Source: Dyadobacter linearis (lineage in GTDB: Bacteria > Bacteroidota > Bacteroidia > Cytophagales > Spirosomataceae). Taken from it: a stretch of DNA of 64,000 nucleotides. The position numbers and the translations under genes were made by a program. Positions within the stretch are counted from its first letter, which is position 1, and each line of letters begins with the position of its first letter. This document shows, piece by piece, positions 24,105-33,431 of this stretch. The stretch covers positions 186,001-250,000 of the forward strand of contig NZ_CAJRAU010000005.1 in assembly GCF_907165045.1 (NCBI RefSeq), given 5' to 3'. A model generated the notes under the pieces. That model saw only the letters and a program-made list of their open reading frames with translations. It was not told the DNA's origin and searched no databases.

Positions 24105-26054
24105 GTGACTATTTATCAGAAGTTTGTATTGTTTGTTACCTTGACAGCGAGTGCGCTTTTGTCAGGAAATAGCTATGCGCAAACTGACTCTGTTTCGCTG
24201 GAACCGGTCAATATCAAAGGTTTTGTTCCCGAAAAATTCATGAGCGGTTTAAAGATACAACAGATCGACTCGGCCACGCTTTACACTTACAAGTTTCAGA
24301 ATATAAGTGAGCTACTATCCGTTTTTACGCCTATCGCATTCAATAAATATGGGCCCGGACAACTGACGACAGCTTTTTTTCGAGGTACCTCCGCAAATCA
24401 CACGGCTGTTCTGTGGAACGGTTTGAATATCAATTCCCCGATATTGGGGCAAACTGATTTTTCCACCATCCCTGTCGCAGGATTCGATGCATTGTCGGTC
24501 CAGTTTGGTTCGGCTTCGAGTATTGTGGGTACGGATGCGGTTGGCGGGAGTATTCTTTTGAGCAGCATTCCCCAAAATCAGACAAACGAAGCTTCCGTCG
24601 CAGGCCAGATCGAAAGTTTTGACAATTACCAGATGCAGCTGGCCGCCAGGTATCATTCGGTATTAAATGAAAAATGGAGTATTTCAGGAAAAACAAGCGG
24701 CTATTTCAATCGGATGAACAACCATTTTCCTTACCGGGAAAGAAGGGAATATGCATTGCTGCCGGCGGAAGCCGATCAAAAAGGATTGATACAGGATATA
24801 TTTCTGACTTCCAAAAATGACCAGGAAATTTCTGCACACGTGTGGCTTACCGGTAATAAACTAGTCACTTCGCCCGCCAATCTGGCCGGGCGCGAGCTCA
24901 CACTTACCGAAGCTTACCGGACCATGTTGCGTTACCGCATTCGCGATCTTACCTTACGGACTGCCTGGGTCCGCGACGTGATTGATTATGCAAAAGGTGA
25001 CTTCAAAAATGTTGATCATGCAGTTACAGACAAGTTTTCCACGCGCGCTGAACAGGATTTCACTTGGAATTTGAATAATCTGGGAAGTAATATATATGTA
25101 AAGGCCGGCGCCGAATGGACGCATTACCGCACCAGTGTGGCGGGCTATGAAAAACCTCTTATCACCGAAGATCGCGCGGATATTTACCTGCTCACGCGCT
25201 GGCAGGCCAACCGGCGGCTCGTGGTTTCTCTTAATCTGAGACAAGCATTGGTTACCGGATACAATCCACCGTTTACTCCGTCGATAGGATCTGAATATCA
25301 GTTATTTCAAAGAAATTCTTATCAACTAAAACTGAAAGGCTCTCTGGCCAGAAGCTACCGCGTGCCCACACTGAATGAACGCTACTGGGCAATTTTAGGT
25401 AATCCGGATATTAAACCCGAAAGTGGCTGGAATAAGGAAATTGGTTTAGAGCAAAGTTTAAAAAGCACATTTGGGGACGTTTTTACAGCTTCCATCACGG
25501 GTTACCATAATCGCGTGAAAGACTGGACTTACTGGAATCCGATGAAAAATTACCGGGTCGAGAATTTGCAGCAGGTACTCGCCCGCGGACTTGAATTGCA
25601 ACTCAGCTGGCGACGGGATTTCGGCGCTGCAAAGTCCGGCCTGAACTTCAATTATGCATGGAATAAAAGTGTACAGGAAAAAGCTTACGACGCCTATTCG
25701 GTGGATGTGATTGGAAAACAATTGCGTTTTGTACCACTTCACAGTGCGGGTTTGAATACTTTTTTTCAATACAAAAATATGAGATTAACTGCTCAGGTTC
25801 AGTCTGTTGGGAAACGTTACATTACTTTCGACAATTCTACGTTTCTGAAAGAATATGCATTGGTGCACCTGATCGGGGAGGTAACGATTCCGTTATCTGC
25901 GGTATATTTGCGGGTTCAGGGGCAGATTAATAACGTTTCAAATACCTTTTATCTCAATACCCAAAACAACGCAATGCCCGGAAGAAGCTTCGCTATTAAT
26001 ATGGTAGCTGCGTTTCGGAAAGGTCCGAAAAGGCTTCCGATCCTGGAAAATTAA
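24105..26054 (+). CDS. btuB: TonB-dependent cobalamin receptor, BtuB-like
   Basis: A 649-residue outer-membrane receptor with a signal peptide ending SYAQ. The N-terminal plug domain includes LSVFTPIAFNKYGPGQLTTA, FFRGTSANHTAVLWNGLNIN and SASSIVGTDAVGGSILLSS, motifs of TonB-dependent receptor plugs. The beta-barrel ends with aromatic strands, with the receptor family's ARSYRVPTLNERYW near residue 415. The substrate is assigned from the cobalamin riboswitch directly upstream and the BtuG-like gene 44 bp downstream, not from barrel residues. It would import B12 across the outer membrane using TonB energy. The inner-membrane transporter genes (btuFCD) are not in the window. Confidence 0.9.
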   Translation: MTIYQKFVLFVTLTASALLSGNSYAQTDSVSLEPVNIKGFVPEKFMSGLKIQQIDSATLYTYKFQNISELLSVFTPIAFNKYGPGQLTTAFFRGTSANHTAVLWNGLNINSPILGQTDFSTIPVAGFDALSVQFGSASSIVGTDAVGGSILLSSIPQNQTNEASVAGQIESFDNYQMQLAARYHSVLNEKWSISGKTSGYFNRMNNHFPYRERREYALLPAEADQKGLIQDIFLTSKNDQEISAHVWLTGNKLVTSPANLAGRELTLTEAYRTMLRYRIRDLTLRTAWVRDVIDYAKGDFKNVDHAVTDKFSTRAEQDFTWNLNNLGSNIYVKAGAEWTHYRTSVAGYEKPLITEDRADIYLLTRWQANRRLVVSLNLRQALVTGYNPPFTPSIGSEYQLFQRNSYQLKLKGSLARSYRVPTLNERYWAILGNPDIKPESGWNKEIGLEQSLKSTFGDVFTASITGYHNRVKDWTYWNPMKNYRVENLQQVLARGLELQLSWRRDFGAAKSGLNFNYAWNKSVQEKAYDAYSVDVIGKQLRFVPLHSAGLNTFFQYKNMRLTAQVQSVGKRYITFDNSTFLKEYALVHLIGEVTIPLSAVYLRVQGQINNVSNTFYLNTQNNAMPGRSFAINMVAAFRKGPKRLPILEN

Positions 26055-26098
26055 ACGAGCGATTTCGCATTATTACTTTTTACATAAATTCAATTAAG

Positions 26099-27178
26099 AT
26101 GAAAAAACAATTATCGGGACTTCTATTCTTCGCAGCATTTTCCGTGCTGGTCTCGTCCTGTGATCAAAGTGACCCCGAACCAAAAGGCGATTATACAGCT
26201 GGCGTTTTCGTGTTGAACGAAGGCAATTTTTTCCAGAATAATGGCGCAGTATCATTCTTTACACGGGAGCAAACCACAGCTGATCCTGACATATTTTCAA
26301 AAGTAAACGGCTCGGCATTAACCGGCGGCGTGCAGGGTTATGCGGCAATCGGCGAGCAAGGCGTGATCCTTGTCGACAATGCAAATGCGGGAATGGACAA
26401 AGTTGAATTTGTCAACAGCAATACCTTTCAACGTCAGGGAACAATTGGCGCGCCGGATATCGAAAACCCGCGCGAAGTAGTGGTAGCAGGCAATAAAGCG
26501 TATGTTTCCTGCTGGGGAAGCAATGCGGATTACACCTATGCAACCGGTTATATCGCAATTATTGACCTGAATACAAAAAAGGTAACCAACAAAATAAACA
26601 TCGCCAGCGGCCCTGAAAACATGGTATTTGCAGGCGGAAAACTGTTTGTTGGAACAGTGTCTGATGGTGGCGGAAAAACACTCACCGTTATTGACGCAGC
26701 GACCGAAACCATCGCGAAGCCAATCGTGCTCGACGGTTCAGTTACGCCGATCGGTCTGGATGCAAACGGGAAATTGTGGGTAGGTGCGGGATTGAAAGCA
26801 GTACGCATTGATCCGGCCAGTTATGCAGTTGAAAATACGCTTACGATTAGTGCTGACAGCAGGAAATTTGCAGGTCATTTTGCATTTACGTCGGATTTGA
26901 AATCTGTGGTTTATACCCTATCCTATTACGATGCCAACTTTGTGGCGCACGGAGAAACTTACAAGTTTGGGATTGCAGATACGCAGATCAGTCTGGCGAC
27001 CCCGTTGATCAAACGCGTATTTACAGGATTGGCGGTTGATCCTTCGCAAGGATTGATCTACGCCGGAGTTACCCCATCTTATGCGCAGGCAGGATACGCA
27101 GTACGTTACCGCGCCGACGGTACGCTTGTGGATTCTATCAAAGTAAATGTAGCTCCTACCGGTTTCTTCTTTAAGTAA
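26099..27178 (+). CDS. Surface beta-propeller lipoprotein, BtuG-like cobalamin-binding candidate
   Basis: A 359-residue lipoprotein (signal MKKQLSGLLFFAAFSVLVSSC, cysteine in SSC). The mature part is a YncE/DUF5074-like seven-bladed propeller, seen in repeated blade segments such as YIAIIDLNTKKVTNKINI, ENMVFAGGKLFVGTV, KTLTVIDAATETI and GLAVDPSQGLIYAGV. In Bacteroides, BtuG is a surface-exposed propeller lipoprotein that binds B12 very tightly and passes it to its BtuB partner. The same order (riboswitch, BtuB, propeller lipoprotein) makes a BtuG role likely here. Binding residues cannot be judged by eye. A strong terminator follows 33 bp after the stop. Confidence 0.82.
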   Translation: MKKQLSGLLFFAAFSVLVSSCDQSDPEPKGDYTAGVFVLNEGNFFQNNGAVSFFTREQTTADPDIFSKVNGSALTGGVQGYAAIGEQGVILVDNANAGMDKVEFVNSNTFQRQGTIGAPDIENPREVVVAGNKAYVSCWGSNADYTYATGYIAIIDLNTKKVTNKINIASGPENMVFAGGKLFVGTVSDGGGKTLTVIDAATETIAKPIVLDGSVTPIGLDANGKLWVGAGLKAVRIDPASYAVENTLTISADSRKFAGHFAFTSDLKSVVYTLSYYDANFVAHGETYKFGIADTQISLATPLIKRVFTGLAVDPSQGLIYAGVTPSYAQAGYAVRYRADGTLVDSIKVNVAPTGFFFK

Positions 27179-27211
27179 AAGTTGAGAACAGGAATTAAGT
27201 TTCTTAGACGT

Positions 27212-27246
27212 GAAAAAGCCTTCTCCAATGCGGGGAAGGCTTTTTC
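27212..27246. terminator. Bidirectional terminator between btuG-like and TPR genes
   Basis: GAAAAAGCCTTC (27212-27223) pairs with GAAGGCTTTTTC (27235-27246), with three further pairs inside. An A-run on the left and a T-run on the right allow it to stop transcription from both convergent genes. Confidence 0.85.
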
Positions 27247-27271
27247 ATTGTATTTATTCCTAAATAAAAAC

Positions 27272-28012
27272 CTACTTAAAGAAACCCTGCGGATCCGGTA
27301 ACTTGGCTTTCAATAGCTCCACAAATTCAAAATTCATTTGGGATAAGTCTAAAACGCGCCCTTTGTGCAAATACTCCCAGGCTTTGTCCAGCTCATTCAG
27401 ATTATAGTGGAGTAGCGACAGGTTATATTGACCCAAAGCATAAGTTGAATCGATCGTCATCGCGTGTTTCAGCAATTCTCCGGCTTCGTCCAGTTCTTCC
27501 TTTCGACTTGTGATCGCGTATAATTTCAGATCGACGGTCGATAAGTCAACGAGCAGCGGCACATTGTCGCCCTGCAAACTGATTCCTTTGCTAAGCATTC
27601 GCTTTGCATCTACCCAGTTTTCCCTTTGATAGGACACTACGCCCAAACCCCAATAGGCTTCGACATTTTTGTCATTCAAAAGGTGCGCAAGGTTAAAACG
27701 GTAGCAGGCAGTGTCCAGCGAACCTTCCTGGAGATATTCCCAGGCACGGGCAGTGAAAAAGCTGCTGGCCTCGGGGCGGCTGGAAAAAGACTTGTCGCAT
27801 TCACTCAGGAATTTAATCTCTTCGTCGATTTGCTCAGAGGTTTTACTAACTTCTCCGAACAATGGAAGTACGCGTCTTTCCTTTAATTCTAATGGTTTTT
27901 TTTGAGCTGCATTCGTATCCGAGCTGTGCGCGGCGCTCGCAAGTTGCGTGTTTTGAGCCAGGCCGAATACAGGTATTAACACCGCAAGCCAAACAAAAAC
28001 AGATTCTTTCAT
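27272..28012 (-). CDS. Exported tetratricopeptide (TPR) repeat protein
   Basis: The start is set at ATG 28012 (MKESVFVWLAVLIPVFGLAQ), which gives a clean signal peptide and 246 residues; a longer frame starts 39 bp upstream. The mature part holds TPR units, for example AWEYLQEGSLDTACYRFNLA, NVEAYWGLGVVSYQRENWVD and YALGQYNLSLLHYNLNELDK. TPR proteins act as protein-protein interaction scaffolds. No catalytic motif is seen and no partner can be named. It lies between a terminator and the helicase gene, 69 bp downstream of the helicase stop, and may be transcribed with it or on its own. Confidence 0.82.
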   Translation of the reverse strand: MKESVFVWLAVLIPVFGLAQNTQLASAAHSSDTNAAQKKPLELKERRVLPLFGEVSKTSEQIDEEIKFLSECDKSFSSRPEASSFFTARAWEYLQEGSLDTACYRFNLAHLLNDKNVEAYWGLGVVSYQRENWVDAKRMLSKGISLQGDNVPLLVDLSTVDLKLYAITSRKEELDEAGELLKHAMTIDSTYALGQYNLSLLHYNLNELDKAWEYLHKGRVLDLSQMNFEFVELLKAKLPDPQGFFK

Positions 28013-28081
28013 ATGTAACTTAAATAGAGAAACAGGTTTTCTATTGTCCAAGTTAAACGGATTTATTTAGAATGTATTGCA

Positions 28082-29419
28082 TTATTTCCGTTTACTTCGC
28101 CCGCCAGAACCTTTGCGTTTTGACACTCCACGGCCAGTCGCTTTCGGACTGTTATGGAAAGTTTTCTTCTTCTCGTGGAATGCGCCAAGAAACGTTGGAT
28201 CCTCTTTCCGCTTTTGATTATCGATCTCCCGCAGCATATCCTGCCGCTCAGGAGCCGGTGTTGACGCTATTTCAAGTTCCTCCGGCAGCTCTTCCCTCGG
28301 GATCTCCATCCGTATGATTTTCTCGATTTTACGAATATGATATTCATCCGCCATCGTCATAAAAGTGATCGCCTCGCCGATCTTGTTGGCCCGGCCTGTC
28401 CGGCCGATCCGGTGCACGTAATCCTCGTAGATAAGCGGCACATCGAAATTGATCACGTGGCTCACTTCTGTAATATCAATCCCCCGTGCAACCACGTCTG
28501 TCGCTACCAAAACACGCACTGAGCCGGCCCGAAATGCTTCCATCGCATTGATCCGCGTGTTCTGACCTTTATTTGCATGTATTACCTTCAATTCACTTTC
28601 GCGGACTACCCTATTGAGCAGATTATCATGAACCAGCCCGGCTACTTCTCTGCTTCTTGTGAATATCAAAACCCGGTTAAAATCCTCGCGGGTTTGCAGG
28701 AAATAGGTTAGCAGATTGATTTTTGTACGGAAATTAGGGACTTCATATAAAGTCTGAGAGACCATTTCGGCGGTGGTAGCCTGCGGAGTAACTTCAATTC
28801 GCGTAGGAAATTCGAGAAACTCGTGCGACAGCCGCTCTACCTTTTCCGAGAATGTGGCCGAAAAAAGCATATTCTGTCTCTTAGTCGGTATGATTTCAAG
28901 GAGCTTCCGGATCTGCGGCATAAAACCCATATCCATCATTTTGTCCGCCTCGTCGAGCACCATAACATTCAAATGCTTCACCACGATCTCTTCCTGAAAA
29001 TACAGGTCCATAAACCTGCCCGGCGTGGCCACAATAATATCAACGCCCTTGCGCAAATTCTCGATTTGCGTTTTCGGTCCCACTCCGCCATACAATACGA
29101 CTGTGCGGATATCTGTATACTTGGCCAATTGCGTGATAGCCTCAGAAATCTGCATCGCAAGTTCCCGGGTAGGTGCCATAATCAGGGCACGCGGATGTTC
29201 GCCCTGTGCATATTTAATGCGCATTAATAGTGGCAAGGAGTAAGCTGCCGTTTTTCCTGTTCCGGTTTGGGCAATGCCTAATATATCCTGTCCAGCCAAA
29301 GCAAGCGGGATCGCCTGCTCCTGAATAGGGGTCGGTTCTGTATAACCTGCTTCTTCAATTGCATTCAGTAATTGACGGTTGAGCTTGAATTGCTCGAAAG
29401 TGTTTTGCGTAGTCTGCAT
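28082..29419 (-). CDS. DEAD-box ATP-dependent RNA helicase (RhlE-like)
   Basis: A 445-residue superfamily 2 RNA helicase that remodels RNA or ribonucleoprotein structures. All core motifs are visible: Q motif PTPIQEQAIPLALAG, motif I AQTGTGKTAAY, Ia PTRELA, II VLDEADKMMDMGF (near residue 155), III SATFS, IV VLIFTRSREVAG, V ATDVVARGIDI and VI YVHRIGRTGRANK. The C-terminal tail is strongly basic (KATGRGVSKRKGSGGRSKRK), typical of RhlE-type helicases that bind rRNA or mRNA. A TAACTTTG element ends only 4 nt before the ATG, suggesting a leaderless or near-leaderless transcript. It is cytoplasmic. Confidence 0.95.
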   Translation of the reverse strand: MQTTQNTFEQFKLNRQLLNAIEEAGYTEPTPIQEQAIPLALAGQDILGIAQTGTGKTAAYSLPLLMRIKYAQGEHPRALIMAPTRELAMQISEAITQLAKYTDIRTVVLYGGVGPKTQIENLRKGVDIIVATPGRFMDLYFQEEIVVKHLNVMVLDEADKMMDMGFMPQIRKLLEIIPTKRQNMLFSATFSEKVERLSHEFLEFPTRIEVTPQATTAEMVSQTLYEVPNFRTKINLLTYFLQTREDFNRVLIFTRSREVAGLVHDNLLNRVVRESELKVIHANKGQNTRINAMEAFRAGSVRVLVATDVVARGIDITEVSHVINFDVPLIYEDYVHRIGRTGRANKIGEAITFMTMADEYHIRKIEKIIRMEIPREELPEELEIASTPAPERQDMLREIDNQKRKEDPTFLGAFHEKKKTFHNSPKATGRGVSKRKGSGGRSKRK

Positions 29420-29423
29420 CGCG

Positions 29424-29431
29424 CAAAGTTA
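29424..29431 (-). promoter_or_regulatory. Putative -7 element of the DEAD-box helicase gene
   Basis: On the minus strand TAACTTTG lies directly before the ATG at 29419, with 4 nt between. A start site 5-7 nt downstream would fall at the start codon. No clear -33 box is present. Confidence 0.35.
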
Positions 29432-29456
29432 CGAAAACTAATACAGTAGCGGGCTT

Positions 29457-30452
29457 TCAGGCTTTTACTACTGCATCAACCATTTCTATGGAACCGATAT
29501 AAACGGGGGATCTCTGGTGAAATGAAGTGGGTATAATATCGAGAATGCAGCCAAATCCGTCGCTCGCTTTCCCGCCCGATTGTTCTATAATAAATGCGAG
29601 GGGATAGCATTCGTAGAGCAGCCGCAGCTTTCCTTTCGGATCTTTTTTGGTGGAGGGATAAAGGTAAATGCCTCCTTTGAGCAGGTTTCTGTGAAAATCT
29701 CCCACGAGCGAGCCGATGTAACGCGCACTGAAGTTTTTCACTTTGCACTGACCAATATAGTTCTGGACAAATGCAGGGTAACTATGAAAATGTCCTTCAT
29801 TAACCGAATAAATACTGCCTTTCGCCGGTGAGCAAATGTTTTTGTGTGATAAAATAAATTCACCTAGCGAGTGATCAAACGTAAATCCATTCACTCCGTC
29901 TCCGGTGGAGTAAACGAGCATCGTTGAAGATCCGTACAAAATATAACCTGCGGCAACCTGTTTGCGGCCGCCCTGCAAAAAATCGTCGATCGAAGCCGGT
30001 CCGTTAATCGGGGTTACCCTTCTGTAAATCGAGAATATGGTACCGATCGACACATTGACGTCGATATTGGAAGAGCCGTCGAGCGGGTCCATCGCTACCA
30101 CATATTTCCCGTGGTTATTTCCTGTATGAATAATATCCTCATCTTCCTCCGAGAGGATCGCACAAACCTCCCCTCCATTTTTCAAAGCTCTTATAAAGCG
30201 GATATTCGCAACAATATCGAGCTTCTGCTGATTTTCGCCTTGTACATTTTCAGTACCATTCCCGCCCGCAATATCCACCAGACCCGCCCTGTTAATTTCC
30301 CGGTTAATGATCTTTCCAGCTAATGCAATATCCCGCAAAAGCTGGGAAAGTTCGCCGGTCGCGTAAGGAAATGCACTTTGACTGTGCATAATGAATCGAT
30401 CGAGCGTTACACCAACCGGCAATGCAAGTTCCTGGGCAGTTTTGGTATCCAT
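29457..30452 (-). CDS. fbp: Fructose-1,6-bisphosphatase class I
   Basis: Fbp dephosphorylates fructose 1,6-bisphosphate to fructose 6-phosphate, the committed gluconeogenic step. The 331-residue protein carries the class I signatures: the metal site [20 protein letters not shown] near residue 120, [11 protein letters not shown] upstream of it, [20 protein letters not shown], the substrate segment [20 protein letters not shown] and [11 protein letters not shown]. Length matches the family (about 330). It is a cytoplasmic enzyme. There is no operon partner; the upstream gap to valS is 259 bp and includes the valS terminator. Confidence 0.97.
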   Translation of the reverse strand: MDTKTAQELALPVGVTLDRFIMHSQSAFPYATGELSQLLRDIALAGKIINREINRAGLVDIAGGNGTENVQGENQQKLDIVANIRFIRALKNGGEVCAILSEEDEDIIHTGNNHGKYVVAMDPLDGSSNIDVNVSIGTIFSIYRRVTPINGPASIDDFLQGGRKQVAAGYILYGSSTMLVYSTGDGVNGFTFDHSLGEFILSHKNICSPAKGSIYSVNEGHFHSYPAFVQNYIGQCKVKNFSARYIGSLVGDFHRNLLKGGIYLYPSTKKDPKGKLRLLYECYPLAFIIEQSGGKASDGFGCILDIIPTSFHQRSPVYIGSIEMVDAVVKA

Positions 30453-30661
30453 AGTCGCTGGGAGATATTTGAATAATGAAATCTACGTCTTCATTTTCTA
30501 CAATTCAATGTCTCTTAACTAATAAAATATTTTAATAATTGAATATAATTTTCTCTCAATTAAATAATCGTTTTATCCTAAGGGTGAACGATTTAGATGG
30601 TCGTCGCCTTGCACTTTCTTTACAACTGGTATCTTAAAACCAGCAATATATTCTAACAAAA
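30453..30661. other. AT-rich gap between valS and fbp
   Basis: The stretch holds no reading frame I trust. It contains an AT-rich block (about 30515-30580) that probably includes the fbp promoter, but no good TTTG/TAnnTTTG pair was found. No RNA gene was recognised. Confidence 0.5.
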
Positions 30662-30687
30662 AGGCACAGCGCTTTCGCACTGTGCCT
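30652..30687 (-). terminator. Terminator after valS
   Basis: AGGCACAG (30662-30669) pairs perfectly with CTGTGCCT (30680-30687). On the minus strand the hairpin is followed by TTTTTGTTAG. It lies 24 bp past the valS stop. Confidence 0.75.
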
Positions 30688-30711
30688 GAACTCCATTCTT
30701 ATTTCAAAGGA

Positions 30712-33354
30712 CTAACCCAATCTGGCGAGCGCTTCTTTTAAAGTCTCGATTTTCGCTTCTGCGTCTGCTTGCTTCTGCCGCTCTTTTTCAACCACATCCC
30801 CCTTTGCATTCTGCACGAAACGTTCGTTTGACAGCTTTTTCAAAACCGAATCCAGAAATCCCTGCGTGTAACCCAGTTCTCTTTCCAGATTTTCCTTTTC
30901 AGATTCTACATCCACTTCATCCGCCAGGTTTACAAAAAACTCGTCGGACTTCACCCGGAACGAAGTTCCTTCACCTTCCTCGGTTACGTAGCTGATACCT
31001 TCTACATTGGCCAGCTTTACGATCAGACTTTTAAGTGTCTGATAACGTTCCTTCGAATCCGTACGGATCGCCAGCGGAAGTGCCACTTTGGGACTGATCC
31101 CTTTTGTATTCCTGATATTACGAACCGACGAAACCAGCTCAAAGAGAATCTCAAAATCATTCAGCAGCGACTGATCAATATCCAGCGCTTTCGGGAAATT
31201 GGCAATGCAAACGGAATCGTTCGCTGGCCGCTCGATGATATTCTGCCAGATTTCTTCCGAGATAAATGGCATGAATGGATGTAACAACCGCATTAACCGG
31301 TCGAAGAAATCGAGGGTAGAATCGTAGGTATCGACGTCGATCGGCTGCTCGAAACCGGGCTTGATCATTTCGAGGTACTGCGCGCAAAAATCGTCCCAGA
31401 TCAGTTTGTAAACCGCATTCAATGCATCTGAAATCCGGAATTTGGAAAAATGGTCCTGTACTTCTTCCAGCGTCTGGTTCAGCTTGCTTTCAAACCACCT
31501 TACCGCAATCTGCGATCCCTCGGGAGCACCCAGCCCGCTATCGATCGTCCAGCCTTTTACCAGCCTGAATGCATTCCAGATTTTATTTCCAAAATTCCTT
31601 CCCTGCTCCACCAACTTATCGTCGTAAGGCAGATCGTTCCCTGCCTGCGAGCTGAAAAGCATCCCTGTGCGGATACTATCGGCACCATATTGATTGATCA
31701 GGTCGATTGGATCGGGCGAGTTACCGAGTGACTTGGACATTTTCCGGCCTTGCTTATCCCGCACAATACCAGTGAGATACACATTTTTGAACGGATACTG
31801 ACCTTTATATTCATAACCCGCAATGATCATTCTCGCCACCCAGAAAAACAGGATTTCGGGCGCAGTAACCAGATCATTTGTAGGGTAATAATAATTTACA
31901 TCTTCATTATCAGGCTCTTTAATCCCATTAAATACCGAGATCGGCCACAGCCACGATGAGAACCACGTATCAAGCACGTCGGGATCCTGGGTAAGATCTT
32001 CTTCCGTCAATGCAAAAAGCTGGTATTCGTGCTGCGCTTTGCGCAATGCTTCCCGTTTCGATTTAGCGATAATTACCGTCCCGTCATTGAGGTAGTAGGC
32101 AGGAATGCGGTGGCCCCACCAAAGCTGGCGGCTGATATTCCAGTCGCGCACATTCTCCATCCAGTGCCGGTAAGTATTCTTGAATTTGGCAGGAATCAGC
32201 TGAACTGTATCGTTCATTACATTATCCAATGCAGGTTTGCTGATCTTCTCCATTTTCAGAAACCATTGCTCCGAAAGTCTAGGTTCGATCACCGCATTCG
32301 TCCGCTCCGAGTGGCCGACATTAGACTTATATTCTTCTGTTTTAACTAAATCTCCCGATTCTTCGAGCAGCTTAATGATCTTTTTGCGCGCTACAAAACG
32401 GTCTTCACCTACTAATATCTGTGCTTTTTCGTTCAGCGTTCCGTTTTCATTCAGCACGTCGATGATCGGCAGATTATGTCTTTTACCCAATTCATAATCA
32501 TTAGTATCATGCGCAGGCGTCACTTTCAAGCAGCCGGTACCGAACTCCATTTCCACATATTCGTCCGCGATAATCGGAATAGCGCGATTGATCAGCGGGA
32601 TCAGCACTTTCTTTCCTATCAAATGCTGGTAGCGCTCGTCATTGGGGTTCACGCAAATCGCCACATCCGCCATAATCGTCTCCGGCCGCGTAGTAGCAAT
32701 CACAACCCCTTCCTCCATACTTCCTTCGCCATTCTCGCCTACCAAAGGATATTTAAGATAAACCAATCGCTGATTCACCTCTTTCATAATCACTTCTTCG
32801 TCGGAAACGGTCGTCTGCGCCTGCGGGTCCCAGTTCACCATCCGGTGGCCGCGGTATATTTCACCTTTATTATATAGGTCAATAAAAACGTCGATCACCG
32901 AATCGTACAAGTCGGGCTCCATTGTGAAACGGGTACGGTCCCAGTCGCAGGAAGCGCCGAGTTTACGCAATTGTTTCAGGATAATGCCGCCGTATTTGTG
33001 CGTCCATTCCCAGCAATATTCGAGAAATTCGTCCCGGGTCAGGTCTTTTTTGTTAATGCCTTTTTCTTTCAGCATTGCCACCACTTTGGCTTCGGTTGCG
33101 ATAGAGGCGTGGTCGGTGCCAGGCACCCAGCACGCTTCCTTCCCTTCCATTCTCGCCTTACGTACCAGAATATCCTGGATCGTATTATTGAGCATGTGCC
33201 CCATGTGCAGCACGCCGGTCACATTGGGCGGGGGGATTACAATCGTATAAGGCTCCTTGTCAGGATTCGGCTTGGAGTTGAAAAACTTGTTATCGATCCA
33301 ATAGGAATACCATTTGTCCTCAATTTCCTGGGGAGCGTATGTTTTGGAAATCAT
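30712..33354 (-). CDS. valS: Valyl-tRNA synthetase
   Basis: ValRS charges tRNA-Val. The 880-residue protein is a complete class Ia synthetase. It has the HIGH-type motif in PPNVTGVLHMGHMLN (near residue 45) and the CP1 editing domain, including TTRPETIMADVAICVNP and GTGCLKVTPAHDTNDYELG. The catalytic core has WNISRQLWWGHRIPAYY and DVLDTWFSSWLWP, and the KMSKS loop is GRKMSKSLGNSPDP near residue 538. The anticodon-binding helical domain follows. A C-terminal coiled coil (about residues 815-880, LERELGYTQGFLDSVLKKL) is characteristic of ValRS. A terminator follows, and the gene appears monocistronic. Confidence 0.98.
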   Translation of the reverse strand: MISKTYAPQEIEDKWYSYWIDNKFFNSKPNPDKEPYTIVIPPPNVTGVLHMGHMLNNTIQDILVRKARMEGKEACWVPGTDHASIATEAKVVAMLKEKGINKKDLTRDEFLEYCWEWTHKYGGIILKQLRKLGASCDWDRTRFTMEPDLYDSVIDVFIDLYNKGEIYRGHRMVNWDPQAQTTVSDEEVIMKEVNQRLVYLKYPLVGENGEGSMEEGVVIATTRPETIMADVAICVNPNDERYQHLIGKKVLIPLINRAIPIIADEYVEMEFGTGCLKVTPAHDTNDYELGKRHNLPIIDVLNENGTLNEKAQILVGEDRFVARKKIIKLLEESGDLVKTEEYKSNVGHSERTNAVIEPRLSEQWFLKMEKISKPALDNVMNDTVQLIPAKFKNTYRHWMENVRDWNISRQLWWGHRIPAYYLNDGTVIIAKSKREALRKAQHEYQLFALTEEDLTQDPDVLDTWFSSWLWPISVFNGIKEPDNEDVNYYYPTNDLVTAPEILFFWVARMIIAGYEYKGQYPFKNVYLTGIVRDKQGRKMSKSLGNSPDPIDLINQYGADSIRTGMLFSSQAGNDLPYDDKLVEQGRNFGNKIWNAFRLVKGWTIDSGLGAPEGSQIAVRWFESKLNQTLEEVQDHFSKFRISDALNAVYKLIWDDFCAQYLEMIKPGFEQPIDVDTYDSTLDFFDRLMRLLHPFMPFISEEIWQNIIERPANDSVCIANFPKALDIDQSLLNDFEILFELVSSVRNIRNTKGISPKVALPLAIRTDSKERYQTLKSLIVKLANVEGISYVTEEGEGTSFRVKSDEFFVNLADEVDVESEKENLERELGYTQGFLDSVLKKLSNERFVQNAKGDVVEKERQKQADAEAKIETLKEALARLG

Positions 33355-33431
33355 CGTGTAGTCAGAAATGTACCTTAACCGGCAGTTGCTTCAATGTAAA
33401 AGCGGCAAGTTAGGATTTGCAGCGGATATTT

